A DNA stretch of 64,000 nucleotides from Bradyrhizobium jicamae (GTDB lineage: Bacteria; Pseudomonadota; Alphaproteobacteria; Rhizobiales; Xanthobacteraceae). A program made the translations under genes and the position numbers. The stretch spans positions 186,001 through 250,000 of the forward strand of contig NZ_JAFCJX010000004.1 in assembly GCF_018130695.1 (NCBI RefSeq). The letters are read 5' to 3'. The notes under the pieces were generated by a model. That model had not been told where the DNA came from, did not search any database, and was given only the letters and a program-made list of their open reading frames with translations. Shown here piece after piece: positions 51,641-60,022 of this stretch. The first letter of the stretch is position 1. Each line of letters starts with the position of its first letter.

Positions 51641-52906
51641 TTACACCTTCTCTGCTGCCAGGCGTGCGTTGAGATACGCGCCGGCATGCGTGATGACGCC
51701 CGCGATGTCGGCATCGATGGCGGCCTTCAATGCCGCGTCGCTCGACTCTGCTCGGATATCGTGGGGCAACTTGCGGACGAGATCGCCAAGCTCCGACGCG
51801 AGCCGCGCCTGAAGCTCGGCATCGCCCCTAGCGCCCTGGATCATCCGCTGCAAATCGCCCAGAGCGTCCTTGCGGGAGGCTGAGGCGTCAGGGCTTGCGG
51901 TCGCGATAACGAGGCGCTCGATCCAGGCCGTCTCTTCGCCCAAGCCCAATGCGGCGGCCCGCGCCTCCGCAAGGAGACGATCCGCCGATGCGAGCAACTC
52001 GCCGTGCAGCGTTGTCTGCCCGGTCAACTCAATCCTGCAGGCCAGAAGGCGGCCTTGCGCGTCGCGCGCAACGGCGTCCTCGATCGCCGCGCGCACGCAA
52101 TCGATGGCGTCGGCCGATGCGTTGCAAGAGCCCACCGGAACCGGCAAATGAATCCAGCGCACGCAATCCACGTGAAGCGGCGAGATCGCCTCGACCTGGC
52201 CATCCTCGATTGCAACAAGCGATGCGCCTTTCGGGCCGTTTTCCCGGATGTGCCGGCCTTGAAGATTGCCGCAGAAGACGACATGCGGCCGCTCGTTTAG
52301 AACGGCGGCCTGATGTACATGCGCGAGCGCCCAATAGTCGTAGCCCTTGTTGATCAGATCTTCGATGGCGCAGGGCGCATAGTTTGCGTGCCCCTGCATC
52401 CCGCCCAAGCCGGTGTGCAGAACGCCAATATTGAAACAGCCGGGGATCGGCGCAGGATAAGCCGTGACCAAATTGTCCGTCACGTCCCGCTGCCGGAAGC
52501 TTTGCCCGTGAAGGGCGACGCCGAGCTGCTGCAGCCGGAACGTCTCGGGCTTGCGGGCCGAAAACACGCTCACATTGGCCGGCAAGCTCAGACGGCGCGT
52601 GATCTGGCTTTCCGCGTCGTGATTGCCATAGAGCAGGAAGACCGGAATGCCGGCCTGGGCCAATCGGCCCATCTGCTTTACGAAGAAAAGGCCGGTCTGA
52701 TAGTCGCGCCAATCGCCGTCATACAGGTCACCGGCGATAACGATGAAATTGACCCGCTCCTCGATTGCCTGGCTGACGAGATTGTCGAGCGCAAAACGCG
52801 TTGCTGTGCGGATCCGTTCGGCCGCCGCGCCTTGCTGTCCGGAAAGTCCCTTCAATGGGCTGTCGAGATGGATGTCGCCAGTGTGGATGAAGCGAAACGA
52901 CTGCAA
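51641..52906 (-). CDS. YhaO/SbcD-like DNA exonuclease (metallophosphoesterase)
   Basis: A 421-residue calcineurin-like nuclease. The motifs appear in order: FIHTGDIHLDSP (D11, H13), VIAGDLYDGD, LYGNHDAES, VLHTG and WALAHVHQ, giving a full two-metal site of Mre11/SbcD type. The C-terminal 200 residues fit the YhaO-type capping region. The TTG start follows GGGGGA. It is the first gene of the minus-strand block and is divergent from the XRE-helicase operon across 312 bases. It acts with the YhaN-like ATPase on DNA ends. Confidence 0.86.
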   Translation of the reverse strand: MQSFRFIHTGDIHLDSPLKGLSGQQGAAAERIRTATRFALDNLVSQAIEERVNFIVIAGDLYDGDWRDYQTGLFFVKQMGRLAQAGIPVFLLYGNHDAESQITRRLSLPANVSVFSARKPETFRLQQLGVALHGQSFRQRDVTDNLVTAYPAPIPGCFNIGVLHTGLGGMQGHANYAPCAIEDLINKGYDYWALAHVHQAAVLNERPHVVFCGNLQGRHIRENGPKGASLVAIEDGQVEAISPLHVDCVRWIHLPVPVGSCNASADAIDCVRAAIEDAVARDAQGRLLACRIELTGQTTLHGELLASADRLLAEARAAALGLGEETAWIERLVIATASPDASASRKDALGDLQRMIQGARGDAELQARLASELGDLVRKLPHDIRAESSDAALKAAIDADIAGVITHAGAYLNARLAAEKV

Positions 52907-53218
52907 AACGAGTCCCCCAATCTAAGCGCGTGGTCACTGGCGGCGGCCGCTCTGCGGCGCGTCCCTAGTGACCTGAGCGAAAGCACCCAGCGTTTTTCGG
53001 AAGCGCGTGCCGAAATTTTTTTAATCGATACTGAACATAAAGAGAACGGACTAGCCGAGTAGTCACCCTTATCCCCAATATCTGGTAGTTCAGCCCATAA
53101 TCTGTGGGATTTTCCGGCCGAGAAAGCTCCCGTCGTGTTTTAACAAGTGATGAATTGTCGCCATTGCGTTCAAATTTAGCAAGTGCTAATTTTCCGTCCT
53201 GGCGCGCAGGAGAGGGAC
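52907..53218. promoter_or_regulatory. divergent promoter with HTH-type inverted repeat
   Basis: 312 bases between the YhaO-like gene and the XRE-helicase. TTAGC-AAGT-GCTAA at 53176-53189 is a perfect 5-bp inverted repeat, 29 bases before the helicase ATG. A degenerate copy, TTAAC-AAGT-GATGAA, is at 53139-53153. The paired AACAAGTG/AGCAAGTG elements fit an operator for the XRE domain at the helicase N-terminus. AT-rich stretches near 53015-53045 may hold promoters. Confidence 0.5.
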
Positions 53219-56200
53219 ATGGCACTTCCTTTTGATTATCGGGAACGAATCCGAGGTCTCCGCCGAACCCTGCGGCTCAAGCAGCCTGAGTTCGCTGCTT
53301 TAGTCGGGGTATCCCCCATCACCGTCAGCCGCTGGGAAAACGGCCAAAACGATCCCACAGATCTGGCGTGGACTCGGATCGAAAGTCTCGCGAGCCGGGC
53401 TGCCGTGCCCGCGGGAACGCTTGGTGAAAATTCATTGAACAGCCCCCAAATCGACTTTGGAGCTGATCCTGAGGCCGTTGCCGCGGTTGCTGAGTCTGTT
53501 CGTTTGCTTAGTGGACATCTTGCCAGCCCGACTTTCGCTACCGAAATCTCGCTAATCGATCCGCTGCCCCATCAAAGGGTCGCCGTTTACGACCGAATTT
53601 TGAAGTCTTGGCCTATCCGTTTCCTGCTGGCCGACGACGCGGGCGCAGGTAAGACCATCATGACTGGACTTACCATCCGCGAGCTTCTCTCGCGTAGGCT
53701 GATCCAGCGGGTGCTTATTGTTCCTCCAGCCGGACTGGTGGGAAACTGGCAGCGCGAACTGCGTGTTCTCTTTCGCATTCAAGCGCGCATCATCCGGGGT
53801 AACGAGGCGGCAAAGGGCAATCCCTTCTTAGAGTCCGATGCGAATTTTGCGATTGTCAGCCTCGACACGCTTCGATCGAAGGGCACCTTTGCGCGCCTTC
53901 GCGAAGCAGGTTTAGCCGGCCACGGTTACGACATTGTCGTCTTCGACGAAGCTCACAAGCTCTCAGCCGATCGTGATCCGATCGATATGACCGTTCGCAA
54001 GACAGCGCGCTACAGGCTGGCAGAATCCCTCGCCGGTATTGTTTCGGATGATCCCGAGTTCGACTTGGGTTGGGCGCCTCAATCTATGCTGCTGCTGACC
54101 GCTACGCCGCACATGGGTAAGCCATATCCGTACTTTGCACTATGGCGTCTACTCGAACCGGATGCACTAAGCACGCCTGAGGCGTTGGCTGATTTTCCGA
54201 GGGAGCGTCGGGTACGCCATTTCATTCGACGTACCAAAGAAGAGATGGTGAAGCTCGATGGAACGCCGCTGTATCCGCAACGCCTTTGCGACACTCTTGG
54301 TTTCGATTTAACCCAAGGGTCGGGCAGCGAACAAGAACTGTACGACGAGACGAGCAAGTATATTCGCGATATTTACAACAAAGCATCCACGCTGAATCGA
54401 TCGGCCGCTAGGCTTGCGATGGCGGTTTTCCAGCGCCGTCTTGCGTCCTCGACATTCGCACTGAAAAGATCGTTCGAACGGCGCGCGGAAAAGCTTTCTG
54501 CAGCTATCAAAGCGATCGAGGAAAATGGCCTTGAAGCAGTAAGGAAGGCGCAACGAGACCTTCAAAAGAAGGCCGAGAATAACGAACTCGATCTCTTTGC
54601 CAATGCCACGGCAGATGACGATGCCGGAGATGGTGGCGAGGCAGTTGAAGTTGGAGAATCTGAGACGCTTGGCGCGCTGGTCACCGAGAACCTTGCAGAC
54701 CTGATCCATGAGCGGGATCGCGTCCTCAGTCTGCGGCAGATGGCACAGGGCCTGCTGGACGCTGGACGAGAGTCCAAATTCGCGAAGCTGCTTGAGACCA
54801 TGAAAGACCCGCGTTTTACGAACGAAAAAATGCTCGTTTTTACCGAGCACCGCGACACTGCGAATTACCTTACCGAACAACTAGAGCGTCTCGGCTTCGC
54901 CGGGCAAGTGGCTCAGCTGCACGGAGCTATGGACTACGTAGAACGAGATAGACAGGTCGAATTTTTCCGAAAACCCATCGACAGTGGCGGTGCTAAGTAT
55001 CTCATCGGCACGGACGCAGCGGGCGAGGGCGTGAATCTTCAGTTCTGTTGGCTGATGATAAATTATGACGTTCCGTGGAATCCTGCCCGACTTGAGCAGC
55101 GCATGGGGCGCATCCATCGTTACGGTCAGAAGAAAGACGCTGTTTACATCGCCAACCTTGTGGCGTGGAAAACTCGCGAAGGCAAGGTCATGAAGACCCT
55201 ACTCGACAAGTTGGAGACAATTCGTAAGGAACTCGGTTCGGACAAGGTGTTCGACGTCATCGGACGGCTCTTCGAGAACGTCTCGCTGAAATCCTATTTT
55301 GACGCGGCCATTCGAGGCGAAGCTGTCGCCGACGGAATCGAGGGCGTGCTGACGATAGAACAGCTACGCGCACTCGAAGCTAAGGAGCGCACGCTGTATG
55401 GCAACGGCGGTGACGTGAAGGCCCAATTGCCTTCCATGCGCGAGGATTTAGAGCGCGAACGTTATCTCCGCTTAATGCCGGGCTATGTGCAACGGCTGGT
55501 CGAAAGGTCGGCGCCTTTGCTTGGGCTCGGAATCGATGGAGATGTGTCATCCGGCTTTCGCTTTAAGGTGCGGCAGCACGGCGCTATGGACGCTATTGCG
55601 CCTGAGATCGAAACATATCCCTACGAAGCACGTCAGAAGCTAATGGTCCATCGTCCAGGTTTTGGCGAGGAAGCGATCTGGCTACACCCGGGCGAGCCTG
55701 TCTTCGACGCGATCTCCGGTGAACTGCAAGAGCGCTTCGGTTCCGATGCGCTTCGTGGCGCCGCATTTGTAGACCCGCACGCTAAGGAAGCGTCGTTGTT
55801 CCATCTCGCGACATGCACCGTTCTCCACCGAAGTCCCACTGGGGAGGATGTGCTGGAACACCGTCTGGTTGGTCTTCGCCAGGATTCGGACGGATCGATC
55901 CGAGAGTGCCCCGTCGAGTGGTTGCTGCTTCTTCGGGGCGTGAAGGACGTCAAGCCGGGAGCGTATCCTGTCGGCCGTGAGTGCCTTAGGCTGTTGCGCG
56001 AGGCCGGCGAGTGGCTGTCCGACGTGTTCGGTGCGGGTTTGGTTGCTTCGCATCGATCGATTGTTGAGAACGATCTTCCGCAACGCCTCGATCTCGTGAA
56101 GGCAGGTTTCAACCGTCAGGAAGCGGAGTTGACACGCGCGCGCAATCGTCTCCGTCAAGCTGCTCAGGAGGGTAAAAAGCAAGCGTCGATTCAGTTGGAA

Positions 56201-56755
56201 CTTGTCAAAAACCGGCACTCAGCGCTTTCCAGAGTCCGAGAGAGCCGGCTTGCAGCGATCAAGGCCGAGCCGGATCAGATCGTGCTCGGGCCCGTACGCT
56301 TCGTCGCGCACGCCTTGATCGTGCCATCGGTCGACGCCGAAGACGAAAAGCGATTTGACGCCCAGGTCGAGGCCGTCGCTGTGAAGCTATCGATTTCGCA
56401 TGAAGAAAATGCTCGGGGGATGGTCCGCGATGTCTCAACAGCGGCGCGCGCTCGGGCCGCTGGTCTATCGGACTTTCCTGGCTTCGATCTCCTGTCTGAA
56501 CGCCCAAGCTCTGCACCTCGATGTATTGAGGTGAAGGGTAGGGCAGATCGCGGCGAAGTCTTCATGACGCAGAACGAATGGGCCAAGGCCGCAAATCTCG
56601 GCGAACGCTATTGGCTTTACGTTGTTCTCGACTGTGCCTCACCTAAACCAAGTCTATTTCGGGTGCAGGATCCCTTCACTCGACTTCTTGGTGCAGCTAA
56701 GAGCGGAATGACGTTTACTGCCGGGGACATTCGCGCCCTCGCGGAACAGGATTGA
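53219..56755 (+). CDS. XRE-HTH + SNF2-type helicase + DUF3883-like protein
   Basis: A 1178-residue protein. Residues 10-60 form an XRE helix-turn-helix (QPEFAALVGVSPITVSRWENG). The helicase has AGAGKT (141-146), VFDEAH near 238, LLTATPHMGKPYPYF, and in the C-terminal lobe AAGEGVNLQFC with NPARLEQRMGRIHRYGQ. Near the C-terminus CIEVKGRA followed by MTQNEW matches the DUF3883/NOV type, a PD-(D/E)xK-related domain. The start ATG follows AGGAGAGGG. It leads an operon with the DUF1156 methylase and DUF499 ATPase. It probably acts as the DNA-translocating component of a methylation-linked defence system, and the HTH may control its own expression. Confidence 0.85.
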   Translation: MALPFDYRERIRGLRRTLRLKQPEFAALVGVSPITVSRWENGQNDPTDLAWTRIESLASRAAVPAGTLGENSLNSPQIDFGADPEAVAAVAESVRLLSGHLASPTFATEISLIDPLPHQRVAVYDRILKSWPIRFLLADDAGAGKTIMTGLTIRELLSRRLIQRVLIVPPAGLVGNWQRELRVLFRIQARIIRGNEAAKGNPFLESDANFAIVSLDTLRSKGTFARLREAGLAGHGYDIVVFDEAHKLSADRDPIDMTVRKTARYRLAESLAGIVSDDPEFDLGWAPQSMLLLTATPHMGKPYPYFALWRLLEPDALSTPEALADFPRERRVRHFIRRTKEEMVKLDGTPLYPQRLCDTLGFDLTQGSGSEQELYDETSKYIRDIYNKASTLNRSAARLAMAVFQRRLASSTFALKRSFERRAEKLSAAIKAIEENGLEAVRKAQRDLQKKAENNELDLFANATADDDAGDGGEAVEVGESETLGALVTENLADLIHERDRVLSLRQMAQGLLDAGRESKFAKLLETMKDPRFTNEKMLVFTEHRDTANYLTEQLERLGFAGQVAQLHGAMDYVERDRQVEFFRKPIDSGGAKYLIGTDAAGEGVNLQFCWLMINYDVPWNPARLEQRMGRIHRYGQKKDAVYIANLVAWKTREGKVMKTLLDKLETIRKELGSDKVFDVIGRLFENVSLKSYFDAAIRGEAVADGIEGVLTIEQLRALEAKERTLYGNGGDVKAQLPSMREDLERERYLRLMPGYVQRLVERSAPLLGLGIDGDVSSGFRFKVRQHGAMDAIAPEIETYPYEARQKLMVHRPGFGEEAIWLHPGEPVFDAISGELQERFGSDALRGAAFVDPHAKEASLFHLATCTVLHRSPTGEDVLEHRLVGLRQDSDGSIRECPVEWLLLLRGVKDVKPGAYPVGRECLRLLREAGEWLSDVFGAGLVASHRSIVENDLPQRLDLVKAGFNRQEAELTRARNRLRQAAQEGKKQASIQLELVKNRHSALSRVRESRLAAIKAEPDQIVLGPVRFVAHALIVPSVDAEDEKRFDAQVEAVAVKLSISHEENARGMVRDVSTAARARAAGLSDFPGFDLLSERPSSAPRCIEVKGRADRGEVFMTQNEWAKAANLGERYWLYVVLDCASPKPSLFRVQDPFTRLLGAAKSGMTFTAGDIRALAEQD

Positions 56756-56764
56756 GACGAGCCA

Positions 56765-59700
56765 ATGTCAGACAAACGATTGATCGAAACCGCGTTCCCG
56801 CTGGCGGAGGCATCGGCCGCTTCTCTGCATGAGAAGAACATGCGGCATGGCCACATTTCCACGCTGCATCTGTGGCCGGCTAGACGGCCGTTGGCGGCAT
56901 CGCGCGCGGCAATCGCGGCATCGCTCCTTCCCGATCCAGTTGATGACGAGGCACGAAATCAACTGGTCCGTCGGCTAGGCGGCCGGCTTAAGCTGAAGAA
57001 GCAAACGAAGACTGAAGCCGGCGGCAAGGTTGAGGCCGCGAAGGTCGAAGCGGATGGTGGAATATTATGGTGGGGGCAGGAATCTTCGCCTGATGTAGCT
57101 TGGTTTCGCGAAAGGATTTCCGCAGCAAGCGGCGGACGGCGTCCCCGTGTTCTTGACCCTTTCGCTGGAGGCGGCGCCATCCCATTAGAGGCAATGAGGC
57201 TCGGTTGTGACGTCGTGGCTAACGACCTCAATCCTGTCGCGTGGCTTATCCTAAAGTGCACTCTTGATTATCCACAGCGGTTGGCGGGTCAGAAGCTTCC
57301 GTTGCCGAAACACGCCATGCGAGACACGGACTTCGCTACAAACTTCTTGAAGGCTCTGGATCTTAAGGGCACCAGACTTGAACAAGCAGTGGAAGCGATG
57401 TCCGCAGCTGGACGTGGCGAAACGATACAGCATGGTCTGCTAGACGATCATCCTTGGGAAGAGGCACCCCTAGGGTGGCATATCCGCGCTTGGGGCGGAT
57501 GGGTTTTAACGGAAGCTCGGCGGCAACTCGCTGCACGCTATCCTACGTTCGCAGAGTGGCAAGCGTTGGATAGTGAGACGGCCGTTGAACCGAAATTACT
57601 CAAGCGTCTGCCACCAGATGCTAAAAATTCAGTTGCGATAGACGAACTTAATAGGGACCTCACTGGCTCAGAGCTACGTGATGCTCGCACTCCACGATGG
57701 GTTTCGAAACCGACCGTAGCATACCTTTGGGCTCGCACTCTTTGCTGTCCCGCTTGCCGCGCAGTTTTCCCGCTCCTCAAAACGAGGTGGCTCTGCCAAA
57801 AGCGGAATAAGCGAGCGCTATTGAAAATGGAGCCAAATGGAGAACGAGACGGAGTAAACCTCAGTGTCTATCCCGAAGTTCCTCTGCCATCTGGCACCGC
57901 TAACCAGCGGAATGAGATAGATCGGATCGCGGGTCAAGGGACGTTATCGCGGGCTGGCGCAACGTGTCCGTGCTGCAATCACATCACAGCACTAGAAAAT
58001 CTGAAGTACGAATCGGTAGGGGGGCGACTAGGAACGAAGATGACCGCCGTGATCGTCGAAGGGCATCACGGCAAAGAGTACCGGAGTCCTCAACCTGAGG
58101 AAGAACAGGCCGCAGCCTCGGCGGTCGCGGACCTGCCCGAAGTATTCGAGACCGTTCCATTCGGTATGCCAACAGAGCTTATACCCCTGGGTGGCAGTCG
58201 AGGTGGCGGCGGTACTCGGTTCTCAACGCCGCCATATGGACTGACGCGTTGGGAGCATCTCTTTCTGCCGCGCCAACTAGTTTCTTTGGGTACCTTTGTT
58301 AGCATCATACGACGCGCCCCCACTGTGCTCCGCGACCACGGGTATCCACCTGCTTGGATTGAGATCCTGACGGCATATCTCGCCCTTGCAATTGACCGAT
58401 TGGCTGATTACGGAAGCGTGATTTGCAGCTGGAATAACAAACGAGAAACGCTTCGCGGAACGTTTGCACGCTATGCGATTCCGATTGTGTGGGACTTTAC
58501 CGAAACTAGCCCGCTATCCAGTAGTACCGGGAACTATCTCGGTGGTATCGATTGGATCTCGAAAGTCGTTCTCCGTAACTCCGAATCTCTTCAATGTGCA
58601 TCGCCGCCTAAAGTTCTGTGCAGTAGCGCGACTCAAGTAGATGGCGAATTCGACGCGATTATTACCGACCCGCCTTACTACGATGCGATTCCTTATTCCG
58701 ACCTGATGGATTTCTTCTACGTCTGGCTGCGGCGATCGTTGGTCGGCCTATCTCCCGAAATCGATGCGGCATTCAGAGCGCCAACAGGCCCAAAGTGGAA
58801 TCACGCAGAAGGCGATGGTGAGCTGATTGATGAGGCGAGCCGCTTCGGCGGTAGTAAGGAAGCTTCGAAACGAAATTTCGAAGACGGGATGGCCGCTGTA
58901 TTTCGGAAATGCAGCTCGTGCTTACGTCCAGATGGCATATTCGTTATTGTCTTTGCCAATAAGAATCCTGATGCATGGGAAACCCTTGTCAACGCGGTTA
59001 TTCGGGCAGGGTTTGTTGTTGAAGGAAGTCTGCCTATTCAAACGGAACGATCTAGTCGTCCGAACGCGCTATCTGCGGCCGCGCTATCTTCTTCCGTTTG
59101 GCTCGTATGTCGCAAACGTCCAGCTATTGCGCGTCCGGGTTTCGCTGGTCCTGTGTTATCGCAAATGCGAGAAAAGATCCGTACACAGATGCATCGATTC
59201 TGGGACGCTGGAATCCGTGGCCCTGATTTTCTTTGGGCTGCCACGGGGCCGGCACTCGAAGCGTTCAGCCGTCATCCAGTAGTCTACCGCGAAACGTCTA
59301 ACTCTGGCCAACGCGAGCAAATGCCAGTTTCTGAGTTTCTTCGCGAGGTGCGTCGCCTTGTGGTAGAATTTGCTGTTGGTCGCGTACTTAAGCCTGCTAC
59401 AGGATCTGATGAGGACGTGCAGCGTGTCGGCATGGACGACATCACAACTTACTACGTTTTGCACCGCGACAGCTTCGGTATGACTGAAGCTCCGATCGGC
59501 GCTTGTATTCTTTATGCGTTGTCCTGCGGGCTTTCGGACGCAGATCTTGCTGACCGTTTCGATATACTCTCGCGCGCTGGCGGCAAGGGCACAACCGAAT
59601 CTACTGATGCGGACGCGGAGCAGGACGAGGATTCAGAGGACGAAGAAGCGGCGGATGCTGAGAGCGGCGGCACTGGGAGCAAAGTGCGGCTTCGGCGTTG

Positions 59701-60004
59701 GGATCAGCGCAAACGTAAGTCTCTGGGTTTGGAGGGAGTCGGTGGCCTTCCGGTGCCCATGATAGATCGCGTGCACCGACTCATGCAATTGTGGAAAGTC
59801 GGGGACCTATCGAAGGTAAATGGATATCTCGACCAAAACGGATTAGCGCGCGACACAATTTTCGCCCAACTCGTGCAGGCCTTGATCGAACTCGCTCGCC
59901 GCGATGACAAGGGTGATGAAGCGCCAATTCTGGAGTCTATTAGCAATCATCTGAGGTCGCGTGCTGGCATTTCCATGCTTGCACAAGCGCCCCTTATTTT
60001 TTGA
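56765..60004 (+). CDS. DUF1156-domain adenine-type DNA methyltransferase
   Basis: A 1079-residue protein. The N-terminal DUF1156 region (RLIETAFPLAEASAASLHEK ... HLWPARRPLAASRA) is followed by SAM-binding DPFAGGGAIPLEA (131-143) and ANDLNPVA (152-158). The catalytic DPPYYD box is near residue 635, so the SAM and catalytic parts are split by ~480 residues. The insert holds zinc-ribbon-like cysteines (CCPACRAVF, TCPCCNH). It likely modifies adenine or cytosine amino groups in host DNA for self-recognition. An acidic low-complexity stretch lies near 945-965. It begins 9 bases after the helicase; the DUF499 gene follows after 18. Confidence 0.85.
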   Translation: MSDKRLIETAFPLAEASAASLHEKNMRHGHISTLHLWPARRPLAASRAAIAASLLPDPVDDEARNQLVRRLGGRLKLKKQTKTEAGGKVEAAKVEADGGILWWGQESSPDVAWFRERISAASGGRRPRVLDPFAGGGAIPLEAMRLGCDVVANDLNPVAWLILKCTLDYPQRLAGQKLPLPKHAMRDTDFATNFLKALDLKGTRLEQAVEAMSAAGRGETIQHGLLDDHPWEEAPLGWHIRAWGGWVLTEARRQLAARYPTFAEWQALDSETAVEPKLLKRLPPDAKNSVAIDELNRDLTGSELRDARTPRWVSKPTVAYLWARTLCCPACRAVFPLLKTRWLCQKRNKRALLKMEPNGERDGVNLSVYPEVPLPSGTANQRNEIDRIAGQGTLSRAGATCPCCNHITALENLKYESVGGRLGTKMTAVIVEGHHGKEYRSPQPEEEQAAASAVADLPEVFETVPFGMPTELIPLGGSRGGGGTRFSTPPYGLTRWEHLFLPRQLVSLGTFVSIIRRAPTVLRDHGYPPAWIEILTAYLALAIDRLADYGSVICSWNNKRETLRGTFARYAIPIVWDFTETSPLSSSTGNYLGGIDWISKVVLRNSESLQCASPPKVLCSSATQVDGEFDAIITDPPYYDAIPYSDLMDFFYVWLRRSLVGLSPEIDAAFRAPTGPKWNHAEGDGELIDEASRFGGSKEASKRNFEDGMAAVFRKCSSCLRPDGIFVIVFANKNPDAWETLVNAVIRAGFVVEGSLPIQTERSSRPNALSAAALSSSVWLVCRKRPAIARPGFAGPVLSQMREKIRTQMHRFWDAGIRGPDFLWAATGPALEAFSRHPVVYRETSNSGQREQMPVSEFLREVRRLVVEFAVGRVLKPATGSDEDVQRVGMDDITTYYVLHRDSFGMTEAPIGACILYALSCGLSDADLADRFDILSRAGGKGTTESTDADAEQDEDSEDEEAADAESGGTGSKVRLRRWDQRKRKSLGLEGVGGLPVPMIDRVHRLMQLWKVGDLSKVNGYLDQNGLARDTIFAQLVQALIELARRDDKGDEAPILESISNHLRSRAGISMLAQAPLIF

Positions 60005-60022
60005 CAACCCAGGAGAATGATC

